DNA of 64,000 nt, from contig NZ_FOPM01000006.1 in NCBI RefSeq assembly GCF_900113485.1, forward strand, positions 1 to 64,000. The letters are read 5' to 3'. The notes beneath the pieces were generated by a model. That model saw only the letters and a list, made by a program, of their open reading frames with translations, was not told where the DNA came from and searched no databases. This document shows positions 1 to 8,458 of the stretch, piece after piece; position 1 is the stretch's first letter, and each line of letters begins with the position of its first letter. Source of the stretch: Methylobacterium gossipiicola. Lineage in GTDB: Bacteria; Pseudomonadota; Alphaproteobacteria; Rhizobiales; Beijerinckiaceae. A program made the position numbers and the translations under genes.

Positions 1-614
1 TGTCGAAGACGACAAGCCTCCTAAGAAGACGTTCAAAGCCTATCCGATCGGCTTTTTCACGTCGATATGGCCGAGGTGCAGACAGCAGAAGGCAAGCTTT
101 ATCTCTATGTCGGCATCGACCGTACCTCGAAGTTCGTCTTCGTGGAGCTTGTCGAGAAGGCCAATACGGCGACGGCCCGCGCCTTCCTGGACGCGCTGGT
201 GGCCGCCGTTCCCTACAAGGTCGAGATCGTCTTGACCGACAACGGCATCCAATTCGCTGATCTACCGAAGAACAGGTCAGGTCCAACCGCCATGTGGCGT
301 GGGCATCCGTTCGATCGAGCTTGTCAGGCCCACGGCATCGAACACCGGCTGACAAAGCCAAAGCATCCCTGGACCAACGGCCAGGTTGAGCGCATGAACT
401 GGACCATCGAGGAGGCGACGGTCAAACGGTTTCATTATGATGACCATGCACAACTTCGAACTCATCTCGAAAGCTTTGTTGCCGCCTACAACTTCGGCCG
501 CCGCCTCAAAACCCTCAGGGGGCTCACGCCGTACGAGTTCATCTGCAAAACGTGGACGTCGGAACCGAATCGCTTCATCGTCGATCCAATCCATCAAATG
601 CCGGGACTGAACAG
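1..614 (+). mobile_element. IS481-family insertion sequence, right part
   Basis: The element enters from outside the window and ends near 607-614, where the minus strand reads TGTTCAGTCCCGGC, a plausible TG-starting terminal inverted repeat. To the right of that point the sequence is integrase DNA matching the intact paralogue at 35931-37817 up to its codons for NKRFVL. The left end, and hence the target duplication, cannot be seen. Confidence 0.65.
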
Positions 615-618
615 CTAG
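1..618 (+). pseudogene. IS481-type transposase, frameshifted and cut by window edge
   Basis: This is the C-terminal part of a DDE transposase with an rve integrase core. Visible catalytic elements are the first Asp in YVGIDRTSKF, the second in LTDNGIQF and the Glu in NGQVERMN; the C-terminus reads LTPYEFI then HQMPGLNS, typical of IS481-family elements. The continuous frame begins at 67, but upstream residues (KPPKKTFKAYPIGF) are in another frame from about position 2. The expected ...GFFHVD junction is reached only by restoring one base near 49-56 in the GGCTTTTT run. The gene is therefore probably inactive. It lies against the truncated integrase on its right and is the likely cause of that truncation. 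Confidence 0.8.
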
Positions 619-2276
619 AGCACGAAACGCTTGTTGGTGATGCCCAGGGCGCGCAGCCGCCGATTGATGCGCTTGGTCAGGGCCGCGCTGTAATGCCCAT
701 GGGCATTCGGTTTCACATCCTTGAAAAGTTGGCCATTCGCTCCGACCTCGCGACGCCGTCGCTGAAACAAGTCGAGCAAGCCCATCCGAACCAGCATCGG
801 GTGGATCGGGATCAAGCGTCGACCGGCCTCGGTCTTCACCCGCCGCAGGTCCTCAGTGACAGGCTTGCGAGTGACCTCGACGTCAGGCTCCTCCTCATAG
901 TCATCATCCTGGCACAGGACATTGAGGTGGGGCCGGCCGTTGAACTGCTCGCGCAGGTCCTCGACCTTGAGTTGGGCAAGCTCCCCCGGCCTGGCTCCGC
1001 TGAAGAGCATGATGACCGGCACCCAGTAGGTTGCCGTGATGACCGGCTGCCGCGCCGTCTCCGCGAACAACAGGTCGATGTGGTGCGGCTTCAGTGGGAG
1101 CCGCTTGGCCTTGGCGCTCGATTCCTCCTTCTGGGTCGAGCGAATGCCGTCGAGCGGGTTCGCCCCCAGTAGCTTTTCCTTGACCAGGAATGCGAAGAGG
1201 CGGTTGACGGGTCCGAGGTACTTCAGGTCGATGGTGGGCTTCTTGATGGTCCCGTAGGGAAACCGCCGCTCACGGTTCGCCTTGATGGCCTCCTGCAAGT
1301 CGGACGTCTTGAAGCGCAGCACGAACCGGTCGGGCAGCTGGTCCAGCAGATCCCGGTATCGTCGCACCTCGTCCCGGGATACGTCGCGGATCGGCTTGTC
1401 GCCCACCACGGACATGAAGTTCGCCAGGCGGCGGGGAACGTCCTCCTGATGCTTCTGGCCGCCTCGCATGCAGACCTCGACGGCCTCGAACTTCGCGATG
1501 GCCTCCGACAACAGCATGCCCGACCACTTCTCCGCTTCGGCGCGGGCGATGCCGTCGCGCAATTCCGCAGCGACTATCTCGCGGACCGCCTGGGCATCGA
1601 CCGCAGGCGCCGCCGGCGGGAAGTGGCTGGCGAGCAACGCACGCAGCTGCTCGAAGGGGAAGGCCGCCTCCGGGGCGATGACGCCTTCACGAAGCGCAGA
1701 GAGTGCGGAGAGCGCAGTATCGAGTTCCTGAGCCCCATGGTTCGTATCCTTGAGGCGGCCGAGGCTCATCCTCGCGACGGCCTCAAGGATGGCGATAGCA
1801 ATCCTGTTCTCCTCGCCCTTCGGCCCTTCGGCGCGGAGCATGCGTAACGCGTCATCGGCGCCGATGAACGAGATGGGGTCGCCGACAGGATACGTGGTCT
1901 CATCGTCTCGGTCGGCGATACCGTTCCTTCGGCCGACAGATTGGTCGCCGTCGCCGGTCCTTCGAAGAACGCCAGCCGCCTCCTGAAGCAGTTGGCCATT
2001 CACCTCGAAGGTCGCTGGAGTGCCGGCATTGGATTGGAGGGCCTTCTCCAGCAGAGCCAGGGCGATGTCGCGGTCCGGGCGCATGGGGCGCTCGGACCGG
2101 AGGACGGCATAGACCTCCTCGACCCTGACCAACACGTCCAGCGCCCTCCGCCGCGCCTCGCGGACGCTGCTGGTGCGCAACGACCGACGCACCTCGGCGA
2201 TGCCGAGCACGTCCACGAGGTCTACGGGAACGGCCTTACGAAACCAGAAACGGTCGCCACGTGTGACGACGTACAT
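618..2276 (-). pseudogene. Tyrosine integrase of the outer tRNA-Ser island, 3' truncated
   Basis: This is the same family as the intact integrase at 35931-37817: both start MYVV-RGDRFWFRK, share the DUF6538-type N-terminus, a long middle region and the first catalytic Arg context FSGARPGELAQLKVEDLRE. It stops at NKRFVL where the paralogue continues into SLRHNF and the GVYG tyrosine segment, so the second catalytic Arg/His and the nucleophilic Tyr are lost and it should be inactive. The break is the IS481 junction. The start at 2276 is chosen by alignment to the paralogue; the open frame extends to 2519 but crosses the att repeat, which makes that extension unlikely. Its 5' end faces the att copy at 2371-2387, as its paralogue faces the tRNA. 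Confidence 0.85.
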
Positions 2277-2370
2277 GGGCACCCCGGATCGAAGCCGGAA
2301 CCGAAGTCCGAGCTGTGACGGCCAGGGATTGCCCGAAGGCAAAAAGATCAATGATTTCAATGACTTAGTC

Positions 2371-2387
2371 TGGCGGAGACGGAGGGA
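2371..2387 (-). repeat. Distal attachment-site core, copy of tRNA-Ser 3' end
   Basis: TGGCGGAGACGGAGGGA is identical to 37926-37942, the 3'-terminal 17 nt of the tRNA-Ser(GCT) gene including CCA (read on the minus strand). Similarity continues on the integrase side (GACTTAG, then two mismatches before the core) and stops on the other. It is the expected crossover repeat of a tRNA-integrated element and sits between the outer integrase and the inner island. Confidence 0.85.
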
Positions 2388-2799
2388 GACATCGCCGTTC
2401 CGCGGATAAGCCATTGAATCCAGTTCGATTTCGAACCGGTCCCATCGACGTGCTGTGCCAGGCCCTGGTGACACCGTCCTCGTATTCCAGCCCAGGGAAA
2501 GCACGTCAACACCCATCATAAAGGCGTGATGTGGATCGCCGCGCTTCGGTCCAGGGTACGGGCTTTGGGCGGTGTTGTTACCCCGAGCGATGACGCGAAG
2601 GTGACCTGGGTCGGAGGGCGTCAGCAGGTCCCAGTATACCGAGACCGCCGCCGCCCTCGCGTTGCGCGGGGCGATCTTTCACAGACCTCCACCATCTTAC
2701 GAGCGCGGCGTCGCCAGGACCGGGGGAATGGGCCTGTACGGCTTTAGGATCGTACCCGCCGTAGGGTGTCTGACGCCCCCCGGCCGCATCGGCACGCCT
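2388..2799. other. Intergenic, island left end
   Basis: The stretch lies between the att core and the stop codon of the DUF262 gene. The short open frames here show no recognisable domain and mixed third-position GC. I see no RNA gene or strong hairpin. It would contain any arm-type integrase sites of the island's left end, which cannot be identified by eye. Confidence 0.4.
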
Positions 2800-4605
2800 T
2801 CAGGCCTGGGTCCCCGGACCCGCGGGCGTCGGACCCGGGACGTCCCAGACCGCCCTCGCAAGGCTGGACAGTTGCGATTGCCGCGCCTCGACCTCGACGG
2901 GGGTCCACGAACCGAAGCTTTCGAGTTCCGAGACGGCCGCGTTGATGCGGGTGTTGACCCCGACCTTGGGTTTTTCGGTGATGGCCCGTGTCAGGAGGAG
3001 TTGGGACTGCGTGTAAACGGGTAGCTTCTGCGAGAAAGGCCTGTTTCCGAGCGCCGCGTTGATCCCTTGCTCGACGAGCACGAGGTTCCCCAGCCGTTGC
3101 GTCATCGTCCCGCTGCCGTCGCCGAACTCGGCCACGCATTCGGGGCCTGCGGTCACGGGGTGGATGTGCTCGATCTCGTAGGCCGAACTCTCGGCGTACT
3201 TCCCGAGCCATCGCGTCCCCTCGGTCTCACCGTAGGCATTCAACTCGACGGCTTGGGTCAGCTTGGCGAGCACGTATCGCAGCCGGTACGCCTGCAAGTC
3301 CTTGGCGCCCAGTCGCCCGAACGCCTCCGAGAAGCGGGTCGCAAGCGCGGCACGGGCCGGCTTGAAGCGCCGTTCGACCAGCGCTTCCAGGTCTTCGGCC
3401 GTGTGGACGGATGTGACCTCCGCCGCCCAGCGCGCGAAGTCGCGCTCGAAGTCCCTCGTCGGTTCACGGGTCAGAACGTACGTGAAGAACAGATTCTCGA
3501 TTTCCCGCGCGAGTCGGTCGAAGAGGTCGGACGGAAGGTGGCGTGCTGCGAGCAACAGGATGAGGTGCTGGCGCGCCGCGCTTCCGCCGAGGATGCGCAT
3601 GGATTGCAGCGCCGGCCGCGCCTGCCCGTCCTCGCCCTGTCCGGCGAGGAAACGCGTGTATGCCTTCGCCGCCGCGACGAGTTCCCGGGCGAAGGGAACG
3701 GCCTCCGTCCCGAACCCAACCTTGGCCTCGTTTTTCTTCAGCCAGTCGTAGATGTCGTCCTCGCGCAGCTGCTCGACCGCGTAGCGGCTGAAGATGAAAT
3801 AGCGGAGGAAGCGGAGCGGCTTCTCGCCCGAGCGCCGCAGTTCCGCCTGGAGGTCGTCCCACACGGCCTTGAGCTTGCCGAACTCGACCTGCTTGGTGCG
3901 GACGAACAACAGGTTCTTCAGCAGGTCCATCGAGTCGAGGCTCACGCCCCGGTCGTTGACGGTCTCGAAGATCTTCAGCGCCTTGGTCACGCCGTCCGTC
4001 TTGATGCGGATCAGCTTCACCCGGTTGATCAGGTAGGCGTAGAAGGCCCTGACGCGCCCCGCGTCGTCCCCGAACTCCCGCGCCAAGAACTGCGACGCGG
4101 TTGCATGGGCGCCGACGATGTTCTCGGCCGAGTTCGTGCCGAGCTTTCCGGCGACCTGCTTCCTTCCGACGAGGTCGGCAAGGACGCCTTGCGCGTCCTC
4201 GTACTGGAGGTCGAGGCGATAGCGATGGGATGACTTGCCCCAGTCGTCCATGCTCTGCGACGATAGCTGCCCGTGGACCGGCGTCTCGACGGTGTCGCCC
4301 AGTGCCTCAAGGCGGTCGCGGATCGCGCACAGCACCACGAACAGCGTCGTCATGCGCTGCTGCCCGTCGATGAGGTCGAGGACGCCGTGCCCGTTCGGGC
4401 ATACCACGATGCTGCCGATGAAATACTCCGGCGGAGGGCCTTCCTGCGGCTGGGCCGGCATCTCGCCGAGGATGTCCGTGAGCAGTTGCTCGACCTGGGC
4501 CGTCTTCCAGACATACTCGCGCTGGTAGTTCGGGACCGAGTAGAAGGATTGGAAAACCCCTCCCACGGTGATGTCCTGGCTCTCGATGGTCTGTGTCGTG
4601 GTCAT
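2800..4605 (-). CDS. DUF262/DUF1524 (GmrSD-like) protein
   Basis: The protein is about 601 aa. The N-terminal DUF262 (ParB/Srx-like) domain shows VPNYQREYVW at roughly residue 27, LIDGQQRMTTL near 95 and FETVNDRGVSLDSMDL near 205. The C-terminal DUF1524 His-Me nuclease region shows YEIEHIHPV near 495 followed by RLGNLVLVEQGIN. In characterised GmrSD proteins DUF262 hydrolyses nucleotides and DUF1524 cleaves modified phage DNA; the same role here is inference from family. The start at 4605 (MTTTQTIESQ) is chosen because the upstream open frame is not protein-like and the family normally begins close to this motif. The gene stands alone, divergent from the repeat-protein gene, which fits a single-gene type IV restriction unit. 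Confidence 0.85.
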   Translation of the reverse strand: MTTTQTIESQDITVGGVFQSFYSVPNYQREYVWKTAQVEQLLTDILGEMPAQPQEGPPPEYFIGSIVVCPNGHGVLDLIDGQQRMTTLFVVLCAIRDRLEALGDTVETPVHGQLSSQSMDDWGKSSHRYRLDLQYEDAQGVLADLVGRKQVAGKLGTNSAENIVGAHATASQFLAREFGDDAGRVRAFYAYLINRVKLIRIKTDGVTKALKIFETVNDRGVSLDSMDLLKNLLFVRTKQVEFGKLKAVWDDLQAELRRSGEKPLRFLRYFIFSRYAVEQLREDDIYDWLKKNEAKVGFGTEAVPFARELVAAAKAYTRFLAGQGEDGQARPALQSMRILGGSAARQHLILLLAARHLPSDLFDRLAREIENLFFTYVLTREPTRDFERDFARWAAEVTSVHTAEDLEALVERRFKPARAALATRFSEAFGRLGAKDLQAYRLRYVLAKLTQAVELNAYGETEGTRWLGKYAESSAYEIEHIHPVTAGPECVAEFGDGSGTMTQRLGNLVLVEQGINAALGNRPFSQKLPVYTQSQLLLTRAITEKPKVGVNTRINAAVSELESFGSWTPVEVEARQSQLSSLARAVWDVPGPTPAGPGTQA

Positions 4606-4917
4606 GCCGTTCCGTTTCCCCCTTTGCCCAGGCGAAGCCCGCGGCTGGTGGAGGCTATCCGACCATATTGGGTCGACCAAGGGTGAGGGTCCGGTCCATC
4701 GGCACACAACTATCCGTTGCCGGTCGCCTGACGGACCCCGTCCGCGTAATGGCGGCGCAAGCCAACCATCCGGCGGCGGCGACGCCAACCTTTATGGGTA
4801 TCATCGCCAAAAGGTTTCACCCCGTGCCGGAGCGGCGCGGAACCATTACATCGATCTCGGGCGGACTGCGTTCTTCGTCAGATCCGCTTTCGATTGGGTC
4901 AGGTTTGGAGGGATGCG
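4606..4917. promoter_or_regulatory. Divergent intergenic region
   Basis: This 312 bp lies between the divergent starts of the DUF262 gene and the repeat-protein gene and should contain both promoters. No clear -35/-10 pair or hairpin stands out. The only strong signal is a GGAGGG Shine-Dalgarno at about 4907-4912 for the rightward gene. Confidence 0.4.
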
Positions 4918-5325
4918 ATGCCTCGTAAGCTCACCGGCACGGACGGAGTGACCGTGACCATTCCCGACGGCGGACGTGGCCTCCAAGGTTCCGATGGTCA
5001 TATGGTGGCCATCAGGGCGGGCGCGCGCGGTGTACAGGGTAACGATGGACGTATGGTCGAGATACCGGCCGGTGAACGGGCGGTCCAAGGAAACGATGGC
5101 CGTATGGTCGCCGTCGCGGCCGGTGCACGGGCGGTGCAGGGGACTGACGGCCGTATGGTCGAGATACCAGCCGGCGCGAGGGCGGTCCAAGGCAACGATG
5201 GCCGTATGGTCGCCATCAAGTCCGGTGCACGGGCGGTCCAGGGTATCGACGGGCGAATGGTAGCGATACCTGCCGGCAAGCGGGCGGTACAGGATGCAAG
5301 GGGACGGATGCGTGCCAAGCCCTGA
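4918..5325 (+). CDS. Small protein built wholly of eight 17-residue repeats
   Basis: The product is 135 aa and I do not recognise it. The whole gene is exactly eight 51-bp units beginning at 4918, 4969, 5020, 5071, 5122, 5173, 5224 and 5275, the last ending in the stop codon. The consensus unit is close to GARAVQGNDGRMVEIPA; unit 1 (MPRKLTGTDGVTVTIPD) and unit 8 are the most diverged. Alternating residues around a central G-[NT]-D-G suggest strand-turn-strand units stacked as hairpins or a solenoid (inference). There is no signal peptide, Cys or membrane segment. The start ATG has GGAGGG about 6 nt upstream. The frame has good codon use, and the middle units are more alike than the ends, as expected from unequal duplication. 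Confidence 0.75.
   Translation: MPRKLTGTDGVTVTIPDGGRGLQGSDGHMVAIRAGARGVQGNDGRMVEIPAGERAVQGNDGRMVAVAAGARAVQGTDGRMVEIPAGARAVQGNDGRMVAIKSGARAVQGIDGRMVAIPAGKRAVQDARGRMRAKP
4918..5325 (+). repeat. Eight tandem 51-bp coding repeats
   Basis: The period is exactly 51 bp with no indels. The best conserved nucleotides are around GGNGCACGGGCGGT and GATGGCCGTATGGTCG, with drift at third codon positions. Because the period is a multiple of three, several antisense frames are also open; these are by-products of the repetition. Confidence 0.9.
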
Positions 5326-5352
5326 GCGTGCCATCCTCCCAGAATCCTTGCG

Positions 5353-5868
5353 TCAGGCACGCTGCATCTGCCAGAGTAGCGCCCGCTCCGCCCGCGGTTT
5401 CAGTACGCCCTCCTCGTAGCCCCGTTCGAATGTTGACCGGGGGTAGGAGGCGGCGAACGTCGTCGAGGCACCGAAGAAGCCGAATGCCTGGAGGATGAAA
5501 AAGATGCCCAGGCCGAGGAGCGGCAGCGTCAGGACGCCGATCACGAGGAACTTGATGCCCTGGAGCCGGAGGTAGTCGGCGTACCCGTCGTAGTACCACG
5601 CCTCCGTCGCGGACCTGATCGCGTAGGCATAGGCGCGCTCCTCCTTGCCCGAGAACCAGACCTCAAGCTGCTCGCCACGGTCCATGGCCTCGTTAATGAT
5701 CAGCGAGGCCTCGGCCTCGATCAGCGCGCCCTTGAGGAAGCGGGTCTTCCCCGCATCGGTCCGGAGGCGGACCCCGGTCCAGATCTCTCGCCCGGACGGA
5801 TTGGTCCGAACGTCGCCCGGGGCGACCGAACCGATACCGAGGAAGTGGCATTTGATGACTTCGTTCAT
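5353..5868 (-). CDS. Hypothetical membrane protein
   Basis: The protein is 171 aa. The N-terminal ~100 residues are soluble and mixed (MNEVIKCHFLGIGSVAPGDV...), followed by a hydrophobic stretch of about 30 residues near 104-135 (GIKFLVIGVLTLPLLGLGIFF) forming one or two membrane passes, then a charged tail. No family is recognised. It starts 10 bp after the stop codon of the secreted protein gene at 5879-6736, so the two are likely co-transcribed with the secreted-protein gene first. Confidence 0.6.
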   Translation of the reverse strand: MNEVIKCHFLGIGSVAPGDVRTNPSGREIWTGVRLRTDAGKTRFLKGALIEAEASLIINEAMDRGEQLEVWFSGKEERAYAYAIRSATEAWYYDGYADYLRLQGIKFLVIGVLTLPLLGLGIFFILQAFGFFGASTTFAASYPRSTFERGYEEGVLKPRAERALLWQMQRA

Positions 5869-5878
5869 GGCGGTGCCT

Positions 5879-6736
5879 TCAATCGTCGAGGAGGTACGTG
5901 AACAGGAGGGTCGCGTGCGGGCTGCCGTCGGAGTAGCCGACGACCTCGCAGCCGCGCCGGACGGGGCCGGCGCCGCGGAGCCTCAGGGTGTAGGCGTGAT
6001 CCGAGTAGGTGCCCGTCACGGGGTAGGGGGCGGGCGGGCAGCCGGCCTTGAAGGCGTAGGCCGTTCCGCCGACGGGCCGATTGGGGCCCAGGCGTCCACG
6101 GAACAGGACCGCGCCGGGAGGGACGACGTCCCGGATGGACGCCTTGGGCTCGTGGTAGACGATCAGGCCGGTCTCCGGGTCGGCGAACACCATGCTGCCG
6201 TTGTGCATCCAGGGCCGCCCGGCGGGCGGGTCCTTGGATGACGCCCGACCTGCGAGGGTCTGGGCTACGGTCGGTGAGGGCTTCGTCCCTTCGTCCTGCT
6301 CGGACTTCGGCAGGGCCCTATGGAGCCCCTGCCTGAGGACCGGGATGCCGGAAGCGCAGTTCGGGTTCCCTACCTCCAGCTTGCCTTTGCCATTCCCGAG
6401 GTCGTTCTCCGCTTCGATGGCATAGACGTCGCCGAGGGGCGGGGCGTTGCCGCTCCACCCGCCCTGGGCGAGCATGGCGGTGCCCGAGCCTGTCACGGCC
6501 GAGGTCTCGTTAGCCCCTGGGCCGCGCACCTCGCAGCGGACATCGACCCGCCACAGGGCGCGCCCATTCGAGACCATGCCATCGTAGGTAAAGGTCGCGA
6601 CCGTGCGGTAGGTGCGGCCCGCGCGCGTCTGCGTGGCCTCGGCCGACCATCGGTCGGTGATCGGCCCGGCTCGCGCCGGTAAAGAAAGGCTGACACCCGC
6701 GACGAGGATCAGCAAAATGATTCGGGGTATTTTCAT
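5879..6736 (-). CDS. Hypothetical exported protein
   Basis: The protein is 285 aa. It begins with a clear Sec signal peptide (MKIPRIILLILVAGVSLSL, with PARA just before the likely cleavage near residue 23). The mature part has scattered Gly/Pro-rich segments and several cysteines (near residues 68, 127, 233 and 262) that could form disulfides in the periplasm. No catalytic motif or named family is evident. It is the first gene of a probable two-gene unit with the membrane protein at 5353-5868, which suggests an envelope function. Confidence 0.6.
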   Translation of the reverse strand: MKIPRIILLILVAGVSLSLPARAGPITDRWSAEATQTRAGRTYRTVATFTYDGMVSNGRALWRVDVRCEVRGPGANETSAVTGSGTAMLAQGGWSGNAPPLGDVYAIEAENDLGNGKGKLEVGNPNCASGIPVLRQGLHRALPKSEQDEGTKPSPTVAQTLAGRASSKDPPAGRPWMHNGSMVFADPETGLIVYHEPKASIRDVVPPGAVLFRGRLGPNRPVGGTAYAFKAGCPPAPYPVTGTYSDHAYTLRLRGAGPVRRGCEVVGYSDGSPHATLLFTYLLDD

Positions 6737-6804
6737 TCGTACACGTCTCGAACAGTCGGAAACCGAAGACCGCCGCCCCGGGGCAAGAGCGGCGTCAGGG
6801 GGGC

Positions 6805-7206
6805 TTACCGGAGCAGCTGGAGGATGCCCTGCTGGGCGGTGTTCGCGAGCGAGAGCGCCGAGACCGCGAGCGAGTTGCGGGTCGACAGCGCCTGGGAATT
6901 AGCCGCCTGCGCCTGGGTGATGGTGGACTGCAGCGACTTGACGAGGTCTGCAATCTTCGAGGCGCCGGTGTTGGCGGCCTGGATGGTCTGGATGCCGTTG
7001 GAGATGCCGTCGAGCAGGCCAGACAGGGCCGAAGACCGGTCCGAAAGGCTCTGCGCGGTGAAGAAGTTCACCGGGTTGTCGAGCGCCGAGTTGACCTTCT
7101 TGCCGGTCGAGAGGCGGTTCTGGTTGGTCGCCGCCAGAGCGGCGGTGTCCTGTAGCGAGAGCAGGTTCTGCCGCGTGGCTGCCGAAAGCGTAATGGCTGA
7201 AGACAT
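6805..7206 (-). CDS. Miniature flagellin (fused N- and C-terminal ends)
   Basis: The protein is 133 aa. Residues 1 to about 100 are a standard flagellin N-terminal D0/D1 coiled coil (SAATRQNLLSLQDTAALA, then NRLSTGKKVNSALDNP and FFTAQSLSDRSS). The last ~25 residues (RNSLAVSALSLANTAQQGIL + QLLR) are a flagellin C-terminal D0 helix. Everything between, the variable surface domain and C-terminal D1, is missing; family members are usually 270 aa or more. The start at 7206 has AGAAGGA about 8 nt upstream, in preference to an in-frame ATG at 7224. It is probably a deletion derivative that could still cap or poison filaments, or be inert. No other flagellar gene is nearby. Confidence 0.75.
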   Translation of the reverse strand: MSSAITLSAATRQNLLSLQDTAALAATNQNRLSTGKKVNSALDNPVNFFTAQSLSDRSSALSGLLDGISNGIQTIQAANTGASKIADLVKSLQSTITQAQAANSQALSTRNSLAVSALSLANTAQQGILQLLR

Positions 7207-7446
7207 TGCTGTATCCTTCTGCATTCGACGGAGGGCGTCGTAGCAAGCAGAAGGATCGGTCGCGAAGGTTTATGACCAAGAAATATTCTGGCTATGCTTC
7301 ATCTTATCTTGTCGACTGGCGTCCTGTTTATGTATACCAGCGTCCTATGCTCGGAATTAGGGTCAGATTCACGTGTTTTTTGACGAGGGCAATTGACTTG
7401 ATCGCAGAAATAGAATTACAGTTTCTGTAGTTGCGTTGCTGATCGT
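7207..7446. promoter_or_regulatory. AT-rich divergent promoter region, flagellin/AraC
   Basis: This 240-bp stretch is far poorer in GC than its surroundings (for example 7270-7440). It separates the divergent mini-flagellin and AraC genes and should carry both promoters. TTGACT at 7393-7398 is a candidate -35 element. TACAG-TTT-CTGTA at 7417-7429, just before the AraC start, is a small perfect inverted repeat and a candidate operator. Confidence 0.5.
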
Positions 7447-8457
7447 ATGTCTATGAACTCTGATGTTATCGACCCGCAGATATCGCTTCTGGACGACGAC
7501 AAACTTCGTCGGGAAGCATGGATCGAGACCGTCAGGCCGATCTGGACGTCGACGCCGGACCGGTCGATGTCGGCCCCCTGGGAGGCGAGCTTTCGCGGGT
7601 GGAGGGTCGGAGGCGTCCATCTCTACAGGACGCACTCGTCGCCCCAGACCGTGGAGCGGACGAAATCCCAGGTCGGTGCCCTCGCCGTCGACCACGTCTA
7701 CCTGCAGCAGCACCGCAACGGGCGCTCGGGCGTCGACACGCCCTCCGGCGAACGACTGATCTCTCACGGGGACATCGCCTTGGTCGACATGGCCCAACCG
7801 GTTCTCGGCTGGTCGACGACCAAGGTGGACTCGATTGGCCTCTGCATCCCGCGGCGGGCCTTCGACGCGCGGGTGGGCGAGATCGGCGACCTGCATCGAA
7901 GCGTCCTGAGCCGGTCGGGGTCCGCGCTGACGCGGCTGCTGTCCGACCACATGGCGACCATGGCGGACTGCCTCGACGCGTCCGACGAGACGCAGCGCGG
8001 CCTGCTTTCGGTCGCGACGGCGGCCCTGTGCAACGCCGCCCTGACGCCCGTCTCCGACAGCGGCCACAACCGCCCGGCCGTCGTCGCCATCGAGATCCGG
8101 CAGTTCATCGAGGCGAACCTCGGCCGCTTCGATCTCGGCGTGGAGATGCTCTGCGCCCGGTTCGGGCTTTCCCGAACACCGCTGTTCGCCATCTTCGAGG
8201 AGGACAGAGGGGTGCTCACCTACGTGCGCACCCGGCGGCTGGCCATGGCGATGCGGATGCTGTCGGGCGTCGACGCCGGCGGGCCGGACCGGGTCTCCGG
8301 CGTGGCTTACGCGTGCGGGTACGAGAACCAGAAATCCTTCAGCAAGGCCTTCCGGGCGCGGTACGGGGTCAACCCGCGCGACGTCGACCGGAACTTCGCC
8401 GTCGGCTCCCGTTGGGAGACCGGGGCGACGCTCCTGTCCTGGATGAAGGAACTCTGA
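7447..8457 (+). CDS. AraC-family transcriptional regulator
   Basis: The protein is 336 aa. The C-terminal ~100 residues form the double helix-turn-helix DNA-binding domain: FIEANLGRFDLGVEMLCARFGLSR split over the first helix-turn-helix, then VAYACGYENQKSFSKAFRARYGV, the second recognition helix typical of AraC/XylS. The N-terminal ~200 residues form an AraC-binding-like ligand or dimerisation region with no clear subfamily. The start at 7447 (MSMNSDVI) has a second ATG two codons later and no strong Shine-Dalgarno. It is followed after one base by the PilZ-like gene, so the pair is translationally coupled. It may regulate that gene or the divergent mini-flagellin. Confidence 0.85.
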   Translation: MSMNSDVIDPQISLLDDDKLRREAWIETVRPIWTSTPDRSMSAPWEASFRGWRVGGVHLYRTHSSPQTVERTKSQVGALAVDHVYLQQHRNGRSGVDTPSGERLISHGDIALVDMAQPVLGWSTTKVDSIGLCIPRRAFDARVGEIGDLHRSVLSRSGSALTRLLSDHMATMADCLDASDETQRGLLSVATAALCNAALTPVSDSGHNRPAVVAIEIRQFIEANLGRFDLGVEMLCARFGLSRTPLFAIFEEDRGVLTYVRTRRLAMAMRMLSGVDAGGPDRVSGVAYACGYENQKSFSKAFRARYGVNPRDVDRNFAVGSRWETGATLLSWMKEL

Positions 8458-8458
8458 G

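Noticed and set aside
552..1172. 206-aa plus-strand open frame over the truncated integrase
   Set aside because: It is antisense to the integrase remnant; the integrase frame aligns with the intact paralogue.
4918..5325. CRISPR-like array
   Set aside because: The repeats are contiguous without unique spacers, and the period preserves a reading frame.
4846..5360. Antisense open frames over the 51-bp repeat gene
   Set aside because: They stay open because the repeat period is a multiple of three; the sense frame has the ribosome-binding site and better codon use.
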